From: Nyssa sinensis
Lineage: Eukaryota > Streptophyta > Magnoliopsida > Cornales > Nyssaceae
Assembly: GCA_008638375.1 (NCBI GenBank)
Contig: CM018041.1
Span: 1,798,001 to 1,862,000 of the forward strand
DNA length: 64,000 bases
Direction: 5' to 3'
The translations under genes were made by a program, and so were the position numbers. Under the pieces are notes generated by a model. That model did not search any database, was not told where the DNA came from, and saw only the letters and a list, made by a program, of their open reading frames with translations. How positions within the stretch are numbered: the stretch's first letter is position 1; each line of letters begins with the position of its first letter. Shown here piece after piece: positions 1 to 9,889 of this stretch.

Positions 1-585
1 CGAATTCTCAAGTATCCAGACCTTTCAACCCACTAGAAAATCCATGGTCTGGTCCACCATTTTGCAAAAGAAAGTTGAGTGCAGGCGACCTTATATAACT
101 GATTAAGCACCTAGGCCTATAATCTAAAACAAAACTGCTTTACACACACAACACAAAAGAAAAAATCAACATTCTCGTGTTTTCAAATGTTTTTAGACAT
201 GTTATCTTATCAGGTCAGTGGGCTGGGTTCTGTTTGATGCAATCATAAATAGGCTGGTTCCACTTAAGGACTAACCCTGAATTATAGATGAGGCAGTTTC
301 ACTGTTTCAGTAGGCCAGTTTTGGCCCAGTTTCCATCTCACCCACTTCCAACTCTAGTTCAAATGCTATAGGAAAATCAAAACAAATTCTTTTCATTTGA
401 TAGGGGTTATTTTATCACAAAAACAAATTTGGCTAATCAGTTAAAGAATGTATTTGATTGCCTTGCATGAAGTAACAGAGGAGACTCTAGTTCAACTGCT
501 ACATGGCACATTTTCTAGTAGAGACATTATAGTAATGTTAGTGATGCATTTTCTGCCTCAAACAGAAAGTCTAGTGAATAAGAAA
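1..585 (-). other. Intron of the PRR5-type gene
   Basis: Exon 4 ends in CAG followed by GT at about 591 (minus strand). Below that I found no in-frame sequence resembling the PRR5 linker or CCT domain, so the remaining exons probably lie left of the window. Confidence 0.6.
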
Positions 586-591
586 CACTAC

Positions 592-3053
592 CTGAGCATC
601 ACAACCTTTCTCAATGTGTTCTCTATTTCTCTGAATGCAAGCCATATAACCACTTGAGTGATTACTAGCTACATTGTTTTCAGCAGTAGCTTCAACCTTT
701 TGTTGTGCAACACTCTCATCTTGGCGCACATTTCCACCAGCAGTTGACTGGTAAGACAATATGAAAAACCAAAGACTGTATCAGAGTTAAATTTTAAGTT
801 AGCAAGACACAATGAAAGTGTTACATGTTGGAGATAAGGATTAGCATACAGTCTTTCTCCTCCAAACATGCTGCCACAAATTTCTCAGCTCATTTTTCCT
901 TAAAGGCTTGACAAGAAAGTCAGCAGCACCTCTCAACATGCATTTATAAACCATGTTAACTGAATCATGTGAGGACATCACTGCACAATGAGGAAAAAAA
1001 ACATTAAATCTTTAAGCAAAACAAAATAATCAGATAAGTGAAAATTCAAATCAATGTGATGTACATCCTGAAGTTTGCATTGATTATTTCATACTTATAA
1101 CAGGAATATTTTTGCAGATCTCATGCTCCGTGATCAAGGGAAGAAGGGCAAATCCAGATATTGATGGCAGCTCCACTTCTGTCAATATGAGGTCTATGTT
1201 ATGGGGTCTTCCCCTCACTAACTCCCATGCCTTCAAGCCATCAGGAACCGCAGCAACTGCTCAAACAGAGAAGGAAAATCATTTGCAGTTCCAACTTCCA
1301 AGAGTGATATATCTAAATGAAAGAAGTTGAAAGAAGGTGGATTAAAGCAACTAACAAGTAAAACTAGCCATATACATAGACAAAACTAAAGGTTGGGAGT
1401 TTCAAGTCGCCACGAGCTATGTTGGGAAGAGGAATTTTCCAAAATTCATGTGTGTACACCAAGGCCTTTAACTAGTGTTGATCCTGGCATTGTGGGGTGC
1501 CAAGAGGGGCAGATTAGATAAGACCTAACACTTGGTATTATTTGCACAAAGTGGCCGTCTTCATACTCAAACTTGCATTCTCACAGTTAATAGCCTGAAC
1601 TTTTGCCATTGCACCAAGCAATAGCCCCTCTTCATGTGTGTACACAAAAAGAGAGAAAAAAATCCTTAATCACAGCTAATAAGTACTGAACAAATAAACA
1701 CATGTTTAACCATTGATGCACCCTCAGGTGAGAGTCAATAAATAAAAGTACTTACTAACTCACCAAGGCCTTCACCTGACTATATGTAGTCGGCTACATG
1801 AAGCAAAAACAATGGCAGTAGGTGTGAGTTAATACAAGTTGCAGTGCCACAAATAAGGCCAAAAAAGACACGCATCCTGTTAAAAAAATTAGACTAAACA
1901 TCATGCTTTAACCAAAAATATGACATTTTTTAAACAAGCCAAAAGTGGCAGAGCTAAATAAATGCCAACTTCCTTGAATGAGGAATAGGTAATTCTGATT
2001 TGGGAGGATCTCCATGCATTTGGATTAAATTTAGAACAGTCATAACTTCATCCCAGACATGAGATTAACGTGCTGCTTCAGCCACCATCAGGCAGCTGTT
2101 CAGAATAATTAGGACACCCATGGATGCATATGAACTAATGGTATAATGGTAGTTTCTGAAAGCCATTGACATTGAAATTGCAGTCAAAGAAAGAGATTGA
2201 CCCTTCCCCAAATGAAATGTTCAATATTGTTTGATCCAATAATGGCATCTGAAGATTATCTCCATCTCCAACAGTGACTCAAATTTGAGTAAAACCCTCA
2301 TTTGAGTTTGATGATCTTCAGCAGTTCATGAATAGCATTTAACCATTGTAAATTTGAGTAGATTTGGGTTTAAGTTTGAGTAAAAATGGATTTGATATGG
2401 GTTTGAGTCTACTACTGGACTGGTGAATTATTATTTTTTTTTAAAAGATTTTGACTCAAATTTAAGAGGCCTTTTGGATGCATTTTGTACATTAATAAAG
2501 ACCGACTTACTGGTCAGATAAAACTGTAAACTCAAAATTACGAATATGATCCTTTTTTTTGTTTATAGCAGGGACTTTGTAATTATTTCCTCTAAATTTG
2601 GATCAAATCTCAATTGTCTGACAAAGCTGGAGAAGCTTAAAATCGAACCAAAGAATGTAAAATCAAACAAGGCTTTTGATCGAATTCAAATATCAAAATC
2701 ATCTTGCTATGATAAACAAATGAAGTCTCAACTCCTATTGAACAACTATCTTCAAGTAGTTAGCTTGACCGAGGCAATTCAACTAAGCTATATAAAATCT
2801 ATACATCTATGTATGCAACTATGAACTACAGACCTCTGTAATTACATTTCCTGAGAAGTGCGGCTATAATCTGCCGAGTGGAATCGTCTGCTTCGACCAA
2901 CAACACTCGTAGAACCATCCGAGGTACGAACCTCTCCCACCTTAAAACGGAGGCAGCCGAACCATCTTCTTTCTTCTCCGTCTCCGTCTCCGTCTCCGTC
3001 TCCTTCATTTGCAAATCCACGCCGCCTTCACTGCTCACGACGACTTCACCCAT
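592..3053 (-). CDS. PRR5: PRR5-type pseudo-response regulator, 5' part (runs off left edge)
   Basis: Four coding exons read in frame on the minus strand: 3053-2834, 1256-1095, 980-850 and 747-592, all with GT-AG borders and matching phases. The product starts [10 protein letters not shown], has an acidic Glu-Thr repeat (residues about 18-27), then [20 protein letters not shown] opening the pseudo-receiver domain. Exon 2 carries [17 protein letters not shown], where the phospho-accepting Asp of true response regulators is Glu (about E100). Exon 3 carries [18 protein letters not shown] with the conserved Lys, then [11 protein letters not shown]. Exon 4 matches the PRR5/PRR95 linker ([18 protein letters not shown], then CIQRN). 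Known for the family: nuclear transcriptional repressors of CCA1/LHY in the circadian clock, with a C-terminal CCT domain. That part lies outside the window; 1-585 looks like intron. Start chosen as the first Met of the conserved open frame. Confidence 0.93.
2976..3003. repeat. Hexanucleotide repeat (CTCCGT)n inside PRR5 exon 1
   Basis: More than four tandem CTCCGT units lie in coding sequence. On the minus strand they encode an alternating Glu-Thr run just before the pseudo-receiver domain. The six-base unit keeps the frame, so length variants would add or remove Glu-Thr pairs. Confidence 0.9.
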
Positions 3054-3287
3054 TTTCTCTCACTATAAATTTCTAATTACAGAGCATAGAGTAGCAATTA
3101 TTGAAGCAGAGATCTCACAGTGTTTCATTCTTCTCTGAAAATTTCAGCTAAAATTTATCTCAAATTGCCCCTAAATTCGGCGGAGGCGGTGGACGTCCAC
3201 GATGGAAAGATCGGACGGGCCTGGCGGTACCTCCGCCGCCTCAAATCGAACGGCTTTTTTTTTGACACCACAAGCCAAAAAAGTACT

Positions 3288-3296
3288 AAAATATCT
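3288..3296 (+). promoter_or_regulatory. Evening Element AAAATATCT upstream of PRR5
   Basis: Exact AAAATATCT, about 235 bp upstream of the PRR5 start codon. In Arabidopsis this element is bound by the MYB proteins CCA1, LHY and RVE8. That it functions here is inferred from the exact match and from position next to a clock gene. Confidence 0.6.
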
Positions 3297-3466
3297 AGAA
3301 GGGGCTCATGCGTGTGGCCCAAATTGGCCCCGAGACTACCCTAGCTTACCAAAAGTAACGGTGTCTTTGGCGTCTCTTCGTCACAGAAATGTGCGTGTGT
3401 GTATGTGTGTGTGTATATATATATATATATTTATATATATTATGGGATTAGAAATCGTTATACATG

Positions 3467-3488
3467 AATATCTTCCCACGAAATATCT
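3467..3488 (+). promoter_or_regulatory. Pair of partial Evening Element / CCA1-site-like motifs
   Basis: AATATCT at 3467-3473 and AAATATCT at 3481-3488 lie 14 bp apart, between the two full Evening Elements. They match the shorter core seen in CCA1/LHY/RVE targets. Alone they would mean little in AT-rich DNA. Confidence 0.45.
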
Positions 3489-3668
3489 GTCTGAAAAATT
3501 CTAATTCGCCGTACTTTAACTTGACCAAGCAAATTAGATCAATTTACTCTTTTCTATGACGTGTTAGAATTGGATTTTGTCAAATAATTTTATCATATAT
3601 TTATATTTATATATATAAATGATATTTTTATATGGGTCACCAGCCATGGATATGGGCCCAAATCAGGA

Positions 3669-3677
3669 AGATATTTT
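3669..3677 (-). promoter_or_regulatory. Second Evening Element, reverse orientation
   Basis: AGATATTTT on the plus strand is AAAATATCT on the minus strand, the direction of PRR5 transcription, about 616 bp upstream of its start codon. Confidence 0.55.
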
Positions 3678-3712
3678 TGGGGGAGACGTTGGATCTGATG
3701 GATAGACCGTGA

Positions 3713-3718
3713 CACGTG
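3713..3718. promoter_or_regulatory. G-box CACGTG in the PRR5 upstream region
   Basis: Palindromic CACGTG within GACACGTGGG. G-boxes are bound by bHLH (PIF) and bZIP (HY5, ABF) factors and are common at light- and clock-controlled genes. It lies about 40 bp beyond the distal Evening Element. Confidence 0.5.
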
Positions 3719-5132
3719 GGAACGTCACATGAGAATTGAGACCTTTGATTTTGTGGCTGTGAGATTGTAAACTGTTACTTGATTTCTCCGGAAAACTTGC
3801 ACATTATCGACGATTGGAATAATCACGTTACGTTTGGCTTACACCTCAAACGTGGTCAGGCATATTGTCAGGTCGCCACATGTTCCCTTAACAAAACTTT
3901 AGCGTTGGATTGGGCATTGCCCAATGATATAAACGTGCACACTAATTATAGAGATTCAACAATTTTTCTATGTTCTCTTATAAGTGGTCATCCATGCCCA
4001 TATTTTGATGCTCACACACTTATGTGTGTGAGAACGGATCATTATCATGAATTTTACTAACAAATTCTGTTTATATAATGTTAAAATATAAATTTAATAT
4101 AAATAAAATAATACTTAATATTTGAGAAATACTTATAAGTTAATACATGAATTGAGATAAATAATTAAAAAAAATTGAAAAAATATTAGAATCTCTAACA
4201 TTAGTGATACACATGAGCTTTCTTTTTTTCTTTCCCAATAGTTAATCACATCTCACTTTTTAAAGGATGATTTCAAGCCTCACATGGAGTCTTTCTTATA
4301 TGTCCAACTAAATTCTTTTCAATCGACTGATGAAAAATAAGAGTAGCACAATAGAAAATATGCAGATAACACGATAATAGAAAAAAATGTTAATAAGGAA
4401 AAAGTTACGTTTTAAAAACAGTGCAAAATTGTAAAAAGTAATAGTCACATATTTCATCAATACAAGTCTAAGAGAGAGAATTCTAGAGAGATAAACACGA
4501 AAGGGAGAGATGTCTTGTATATTATAGAGTAGTCTTTCACACTAAGTTAGAATAAAACTTCTAAAAATTCTAACCATATCTCAAATAAATAAGAATTAAT
4601 CTTATCTTATTTTCAACTAACTCATGCTGCACTACAAATTATGAACTCTTACCAAATCTAACTCAAATTCTAATATAATGCATTATTTGATTTACAATTT
4701 TTATTTTTTACCCATTATTTACACATTACTCGATAGATATAATATAAAAGATAAAAATAAAATTCAACCGTTTAAATCAGGTCTATATTAATTTTATTAA
4801 ATATTCAAATAATAAATTAATTTTATTTTTTAAATTTTATTTTCTAATAATCAAGTTATTATAATTTTTTTTTTTAAATCTGAAACGCTCCAAGCGGAAT
4901 CTTATAATCACAACTTTAATTAAAATTATTTTATATTTTTATTTATTAAAAAAAAATCTTAAATATTTGTAAAGTGCTAATAATCCCAAGTTTTGATAAA
5001 AAACAAATGAATGAAAATGATAGAAATATCCACGGGCCTACGCCCAATAAAAGAGTAGGGGCCCATTCGAATAGTTATCCATCCAGCGAGTACGTTGGGC
5101 CCGGAAGTGGGGACCAACTAAATCTGGCGGGC

Positions 5133-5138
5133 CACGTG
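5133..5138. promoter_or_regulatory. G-box/ABRE upstream of PSRP1
   Basis: GCCACGTGTC contains CACGTG and an ABRE-like ACGTGTC, about 300 bp upstream of the PSRP1 start codon. This would fit light control of a plastid-protein gene. Confidence 0.5.
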
Positions 5139-5433
5139 TCATGGGTTTCTCTGCAAAAACATGATCCGGATAATGCATTGAATTGCCACGTCTGTACAAT
5201 CAAGAAGAAGACGAAGAACCCCTCCCTGTACCCCTTCTTGTCCTCTGTCTGGATCCTTCCCTGCTTCACCTTCTTTCTTGGCTCTTCTCTCTCCATTCAT
5301 CTTCTGATAGTTCCAATTCTCTGCAATTCCCACTTCTCCTTCTTCCTTCTCTCTTTAGAATATTTAGATTTTATTCTCACACTTCCTCATATATATAACC
5401 TAACTGATATATATTTAATCTTCTGCTACAAAA

Positions 5434-8400
5434 ATGGCCACTTTGTTGCAAGCAACCTTCCATCACCACCCTTATCTCTCGTGTTCTTCTTCTGCTGCTT
5501 CTTTATCTCTCTCCAACTCATTCTCCAAGCCTTCCCTCCTTACACTATCGTCTCAACATTCCTATTTCCTGAACCCCTCTATTAATCTCATATGCAGCGA
5601 GATTGTTCCTATTGCAAAGAAAAATCGGACCAGGCTACCCGCCATTCGGAATGTCGTGGAATGGTCCCCTCTCTTCTGTCAAATTAATCGTCCAAGGCAA
5701 ACACCTCGAGGTACAATTCTAAACCCTAATTAATCCCCCAGAAACGGCCGAGAAAATGAAAAAAATAAAATAAAATAATGGTTCTGTGATTTCTCAGTAT
5801 TTAGAACCTCTGAAAAAAAGAAAAAACTCTGTGAGTTTAGTATGTGAGTTTTTTTTTTTTTTATATATTCTCTCGAAATTTGTTGGATTCTTGGCAAGCA
5901 AACAGGGTAATTCTCATAGCTCCAAATATTATCTTCCATAATTGTGACATTTTAATTAATTTAGAATGTGGATTGAAAAACAGTTATTTTTTTTGGTCTG
6001 GAATGTGTAATTACAGTTAACTGATACGGTAAAGAGCCATGTAGAAGAGAAGGTCGGCAAGGCCATTCAGAAACATAGTCATCTTGTGAGGGAGGTTGAC
6101 GTTAGGTTGTCAGCTCGAGGCGGGGAGTTTGGGAAAGGCCCAAAGACTTCGAGATGTGAGGTGCTGGGAAACCATATTCTTATATCACACTGCGCCATTT
6201 GGGTTGTGTTTGTGTTTTTTCGGATGAATTGTTTTTTGAGGGTTTTTTTGTTTTTTTTTTTATGTTTCTTAGGTTACTTTGTTTACGAAGAAGCATGGAG
6301 TTGTGCGGGCAGAGGAATATGCAGAGACCATGTATGGTAGTATAGATTTGGTGTCATCAGTTATACAGAGGAAGTTGAGGAAGATTAAGGAGAAGGATTC
6401 AGACCATGGTCGGCACATGAAGAAGTTCAATAGATTGAAGGTGAGGGAACCTGGGGCGCTGGTAGTGGAGAAGGATTTAGAGCCAGTTCCTGAACAAGAA
6501 GATGAATATTTTGTTACTGAGGTTGCTTCTGAACTTTAGTTTTGTTTCTAATGTCTATATTTGGTTTACAAATCATTTCATATATTTGCTTGTGTTTTTT
6601 TGGCCAACTGATTTGAGTACCATGTTTTTAATTTCTATGTGATTTATGGGATTATAGCTATTGTCACAAAAGAAGTTTTTGTTTTGCTGTCAGAGAATGC
6701 AATTTGTGATCTATACTTTAATTTGATATTCCATACTTGGTGTTCCTGTCAAAAATTGACTAACCCACCAGCTTGTGACTATAGTTATGCATTTGTATTT
6801 TTTTGGTTATTTTTGTTAGCTATGAGAATTGAATCCTTGAATCCCTTAATCCCACCCCTCTCCAATAGATGCTATGCCAGTATTTTCACTATGCCAAGAT
6901 CGCTTTGGCATAATTATGCTTCTCTGATAGTGAGATAATTTTCATTCTATGACATTAGCATAAGATCCACTAAAGCTTGTTTTTTCCCTCCACCCCCTCC
7001 CCTCCTGGTGGTGTCACACAAATCTGTGCTTGTATTATTTACATTCTGTTATTGACAAGATAAATTGTTCTTTCTATCTTATAGTTGGGATTTGGGAACT
7101 TCTTCCTAAACAATATGCAAACCAAGACGAAAACATTTCCTACTTCAGAACAAATGCAATCTTCCATGTCTGTAAATGATCTTTTTTCTATATCAAGTTT
7201 AATCGGTAACACATATGTCAGAATATTTCATTTTTCTGTTATATGCTTGATTCTTCACCATTATGTCAAGCAAAGAAGCCATATTTGTAACTGCAACTTT
7301 CTTTACTACTTCATGATTGGAAGAACAATTTATATTCTTAATTTATTCCCTTGTCCTTACTCTAGCTTGGTCGTTAGCTGTGAGAGTCAAATGGAAATTG
7401 TAGGAGTGTCTAGAGTCTAGACAGGAGCTTAGAATTTCTATTATTAAGTAGTTGGTGACCCCTGCTGGCTGCTGGTGTTAGGTCTGTGAAATTATAGCTG
7501 ACATTGCCATGATAGCAACAATGTTGCCCTCTCTCTTACTTCTATCATCTATGTAGGTTAACGAGACCATTTGAGGGAGCATAACAAAATCATATGACAA
7601 CTAATGTTAAAAATGTGAGGCAGATGACCTGTAGCAACAAATCAATGAGGCGTGAGCAGATTGACAGTGTCTATGTTGTTGCCTTAGTTCAACCCTCTGC
7701 CTCTAGCACTATAATACCTCAAAGCAGTTCTGAAACTCGGCTTCACATTCTTTTAGTATGTTGTTTTTTGGTTTCTCAAAATATTTATTTCTATTATAAT
7801 GAATAATTGTTGATGCCTTCGCTGAGGATTCAATTCCATTTTTCTTCTTTTAGTTTGAGTGATTGAAGAGTTGGAAGTAAGTTGGAACGCAATGCTATCA
7901 TGAGAATATGGTTTTAGATATTGCATACATTTTACCAGTGCATTCTAATACTGTTATTTGATATCTTGCAGATAATTGTGGATTCAATTGATTATACCAT
8001 TACTATTTTCAACGGGCACTTTTATTCTAATTACAATTTTTATCATAAATAAATCCATCCTTGTAATAACATGGATTGAATTTCTCACCTCTCATCTAAA
8101 GCATCAACAATAGCCACACTAAGAGAACTTTTTTTTATTTACTATTCTTGTTCTTCTGGTAGTATACCTAGATATATCTATTTTCTTCCAGCACACGCTT
8201 ACTCCTTGAAACCATTTTCCAGATTGTTCGCACAAAATACTTTGACATGCCACCTCTGACCATCATCTGAAGCAATTGAGCAACTGGAAAATGTAGATCA
8301 TGACTTCTACGGTTTTCGAAATGAAGAAACTGGTACGATAATATGGCATTTCCCTTTTTTTTTTCTTTGCAGCAGTTAGTCTGCAGAGACTTTTTTAAAT

Positions 8401-8558
8401 GTTGATTTACTTTATGTCATGGTTCAGGTGAGATTAATATTCTATACAGAAGAAAAGCTGGGGGCTATGGGCTTATTATTCCTAAAGAAAATGGTCAAGC
8501 TGAGAATTTGGAGCCTGTGGTGATTGAAGCAGCTAAAGAACCCTCCCTGGCAGAATAG
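5434..8558 (+). CDS. PSRP1: Plastid ribosome hibernation factor PSRP1/pY, with two apparent frameshifts
   Basis: Five exons: 5434-5710, 6017-6160, 6273-6521, 8223-8332, 8428-8558. The first frame begins [12 protein letters not shown] and is Ser-rich like a chloroplast transit peptide. The mature start [13 protein letters not shown] is encoded at 5651 but one base out of frame, and exon 1 is 277 bp (3n+1). Exon 2 ([20 protein letters not shown], then [10 protein letters not shown]) and exon 3 ([15 protein letters not shown], then HGRHMK) match the ribosome-binding domain of HPF/pY. Exon 4 opens [14 protein letters not shown], then hits TGA at 8268-8270. Reading one base later restores [17 protein letters not shown], and exon 5 continues [17 protein letters not shown] to the stop at 8558. 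Family role: binds the plastid 30S subunit in the dark or under stress and silences translation. The lesions may be real or consensus errors. Confidence 0.88.
6522..8222 (+). other. Intron 3 of PSRP1 (1.7 kb)
   Basis: Runs from donor GTTGCT to acceptor CCAG. If unspliced, the frame would end after VASEL at 6539. No other coding sequence recognised inside. Confidence 0.7.
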
Positions 8559-9889
8559 ATGGGCCTGATGAAGGAAAATCATTTTGCAAGAGACTATAGT
8601 AGCTATAATTTCAAATCCTCTTTTGATTTCCTAACTGGGAATGGTGTATATGAAGACAAAGAAATGTAGAGTGAACAACATTTGGGGTTTGAGATCAAGT
8701 GAATACAGTTTTGAAATGTGTAAGATGTTTCACTGGGTGACTTTTTTTATAAGATAAGATGCATCCTGTGGTGCCCAATACACAGGAATTGGAAAGAATT
8801 TGTGTTATCAGTAAACAACAGTGAATATATGTAATTATGTATACAAGTTAACCATCATTTCTTATTCTCTCTGTCTCTTTCTCTCTCTTCCTTTCTTCCT
8901 CTGGTTTTAGCTACTTTTAAACAGCTTTTGGTTGTGCTTCTTCATTACTCAACTTGTTACAAGTCTCATGCTTCTGTTAACAAGTGATTTCCATTTTTAG
9001 GGAGGAACCTTCCGTCTTTGTTTCATTTGTTCCCCTTGCATGTACAGGGCTCTGTGTTCTCTTTTCTGTAGTGAAGGCTAATTTGTCAAATAAAAGAAAG
9101 TTGTTTTTTTGGATCTTTTTGTTTCGCTTGGTTGTTTACTGCAGGCTCCGGTGGCTGGCTCATTGAACTGATGGGGAATCATCCAACAAGATTACTCTTA
9201 CTCAAATTTACACCCGTTGGTGAAAGGTACTACATGGAGGTCTTGCTACTCTGCTCCCTTCTTGAAGCTAAAGTGCTTTGCGAAATGAATGCAGATTAAG
9301 AAACTCATATTGAGGCTTGTAAAGCTAACTGAGAACTCCAACTCCAAGGAATATTTACAAATATATATCATTTCATTTCCACACATTTATGATATTATTC
9401 TCCATAACATAAATTGTTTTATCATGCTACGAGCGTTATCTGATGGAGGCAGCTTATGGCCGACCAAGAAGGCAAACATCTCCGTTGAATGAAGCAAGCT
9501 ACCTTATATCTCCTGAAGTTCCATGTTGCAAGCTAAGCACCATATTAACATTGGCAATTCGCGAAAACATCACAGAATTCAAGATTTGGCTCTTGACAAA
9601 AAAAAAAAAAAATTCAATGTTAAGAATAGAATATTGCATATGGCTACAAAGGTTAAGATGAAACAAAACCACAATTTGTTCAATAGTCAGGACGATTCAG
9701 AATCATTAAGTCAAAAGCCTTACTTTTTTAGCAGAGGCAAATAGATCAAAATTGGAAAAAATACCAATAGAAAACTCTGCCTGTGTCAATTGGCCTGGTT
9801 CAGGTAGGAAACGGTCAACAGACGGCTGTACTATAGTTGATTGGCCGCTTCCACTTCAGAACTTCTGAATAGCATATTTGTCAAACTTT
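8559..9889. other. Convergent 3' region between PSRP1 and the minus-strand gene
   Basis: The two genes end tail to tail. The stretch should hold both 3' untranslated regions. Short ORFs at 8984 and 9289-9744 show no recognisable domain. A 13-base A run begins at about 9600. Confidence 0.5.

Larger units (their letters stand above)
3054..5433. other. Divergent intergenic region between PRR5 and PSRP1
   Basis: About 2.4 kb separates the two divergent start codons. The PRR5-proximal half holds clock-type motifs and a (GT)n(AT)n microsatellite at about 3401-3440. The middle, about 4060-4970, is very AT-rich with no convincing ORF. The PSRP1-proximal end has a G-box. A 93-codon frame at 3779-4060 resembles no protein I know. 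Confidence 0.6.

Noticed and set aside
3779..4060. 93-codon plus-strand ORF between PRR5 and PSRP1
   Set aside because: No similarity to any family I know, no promoter signal; could be remnant sequence but not supportable as a gene.
4974..5585. 203-codon plus-strand ORF upstream of and overlapping PSRP1 exon 1
   Set aside because: It spans the G-box promoter and leader, has no recognisable domain, and runs through exon 1 in a different frame from both PSRP1 frames. Probably chance.
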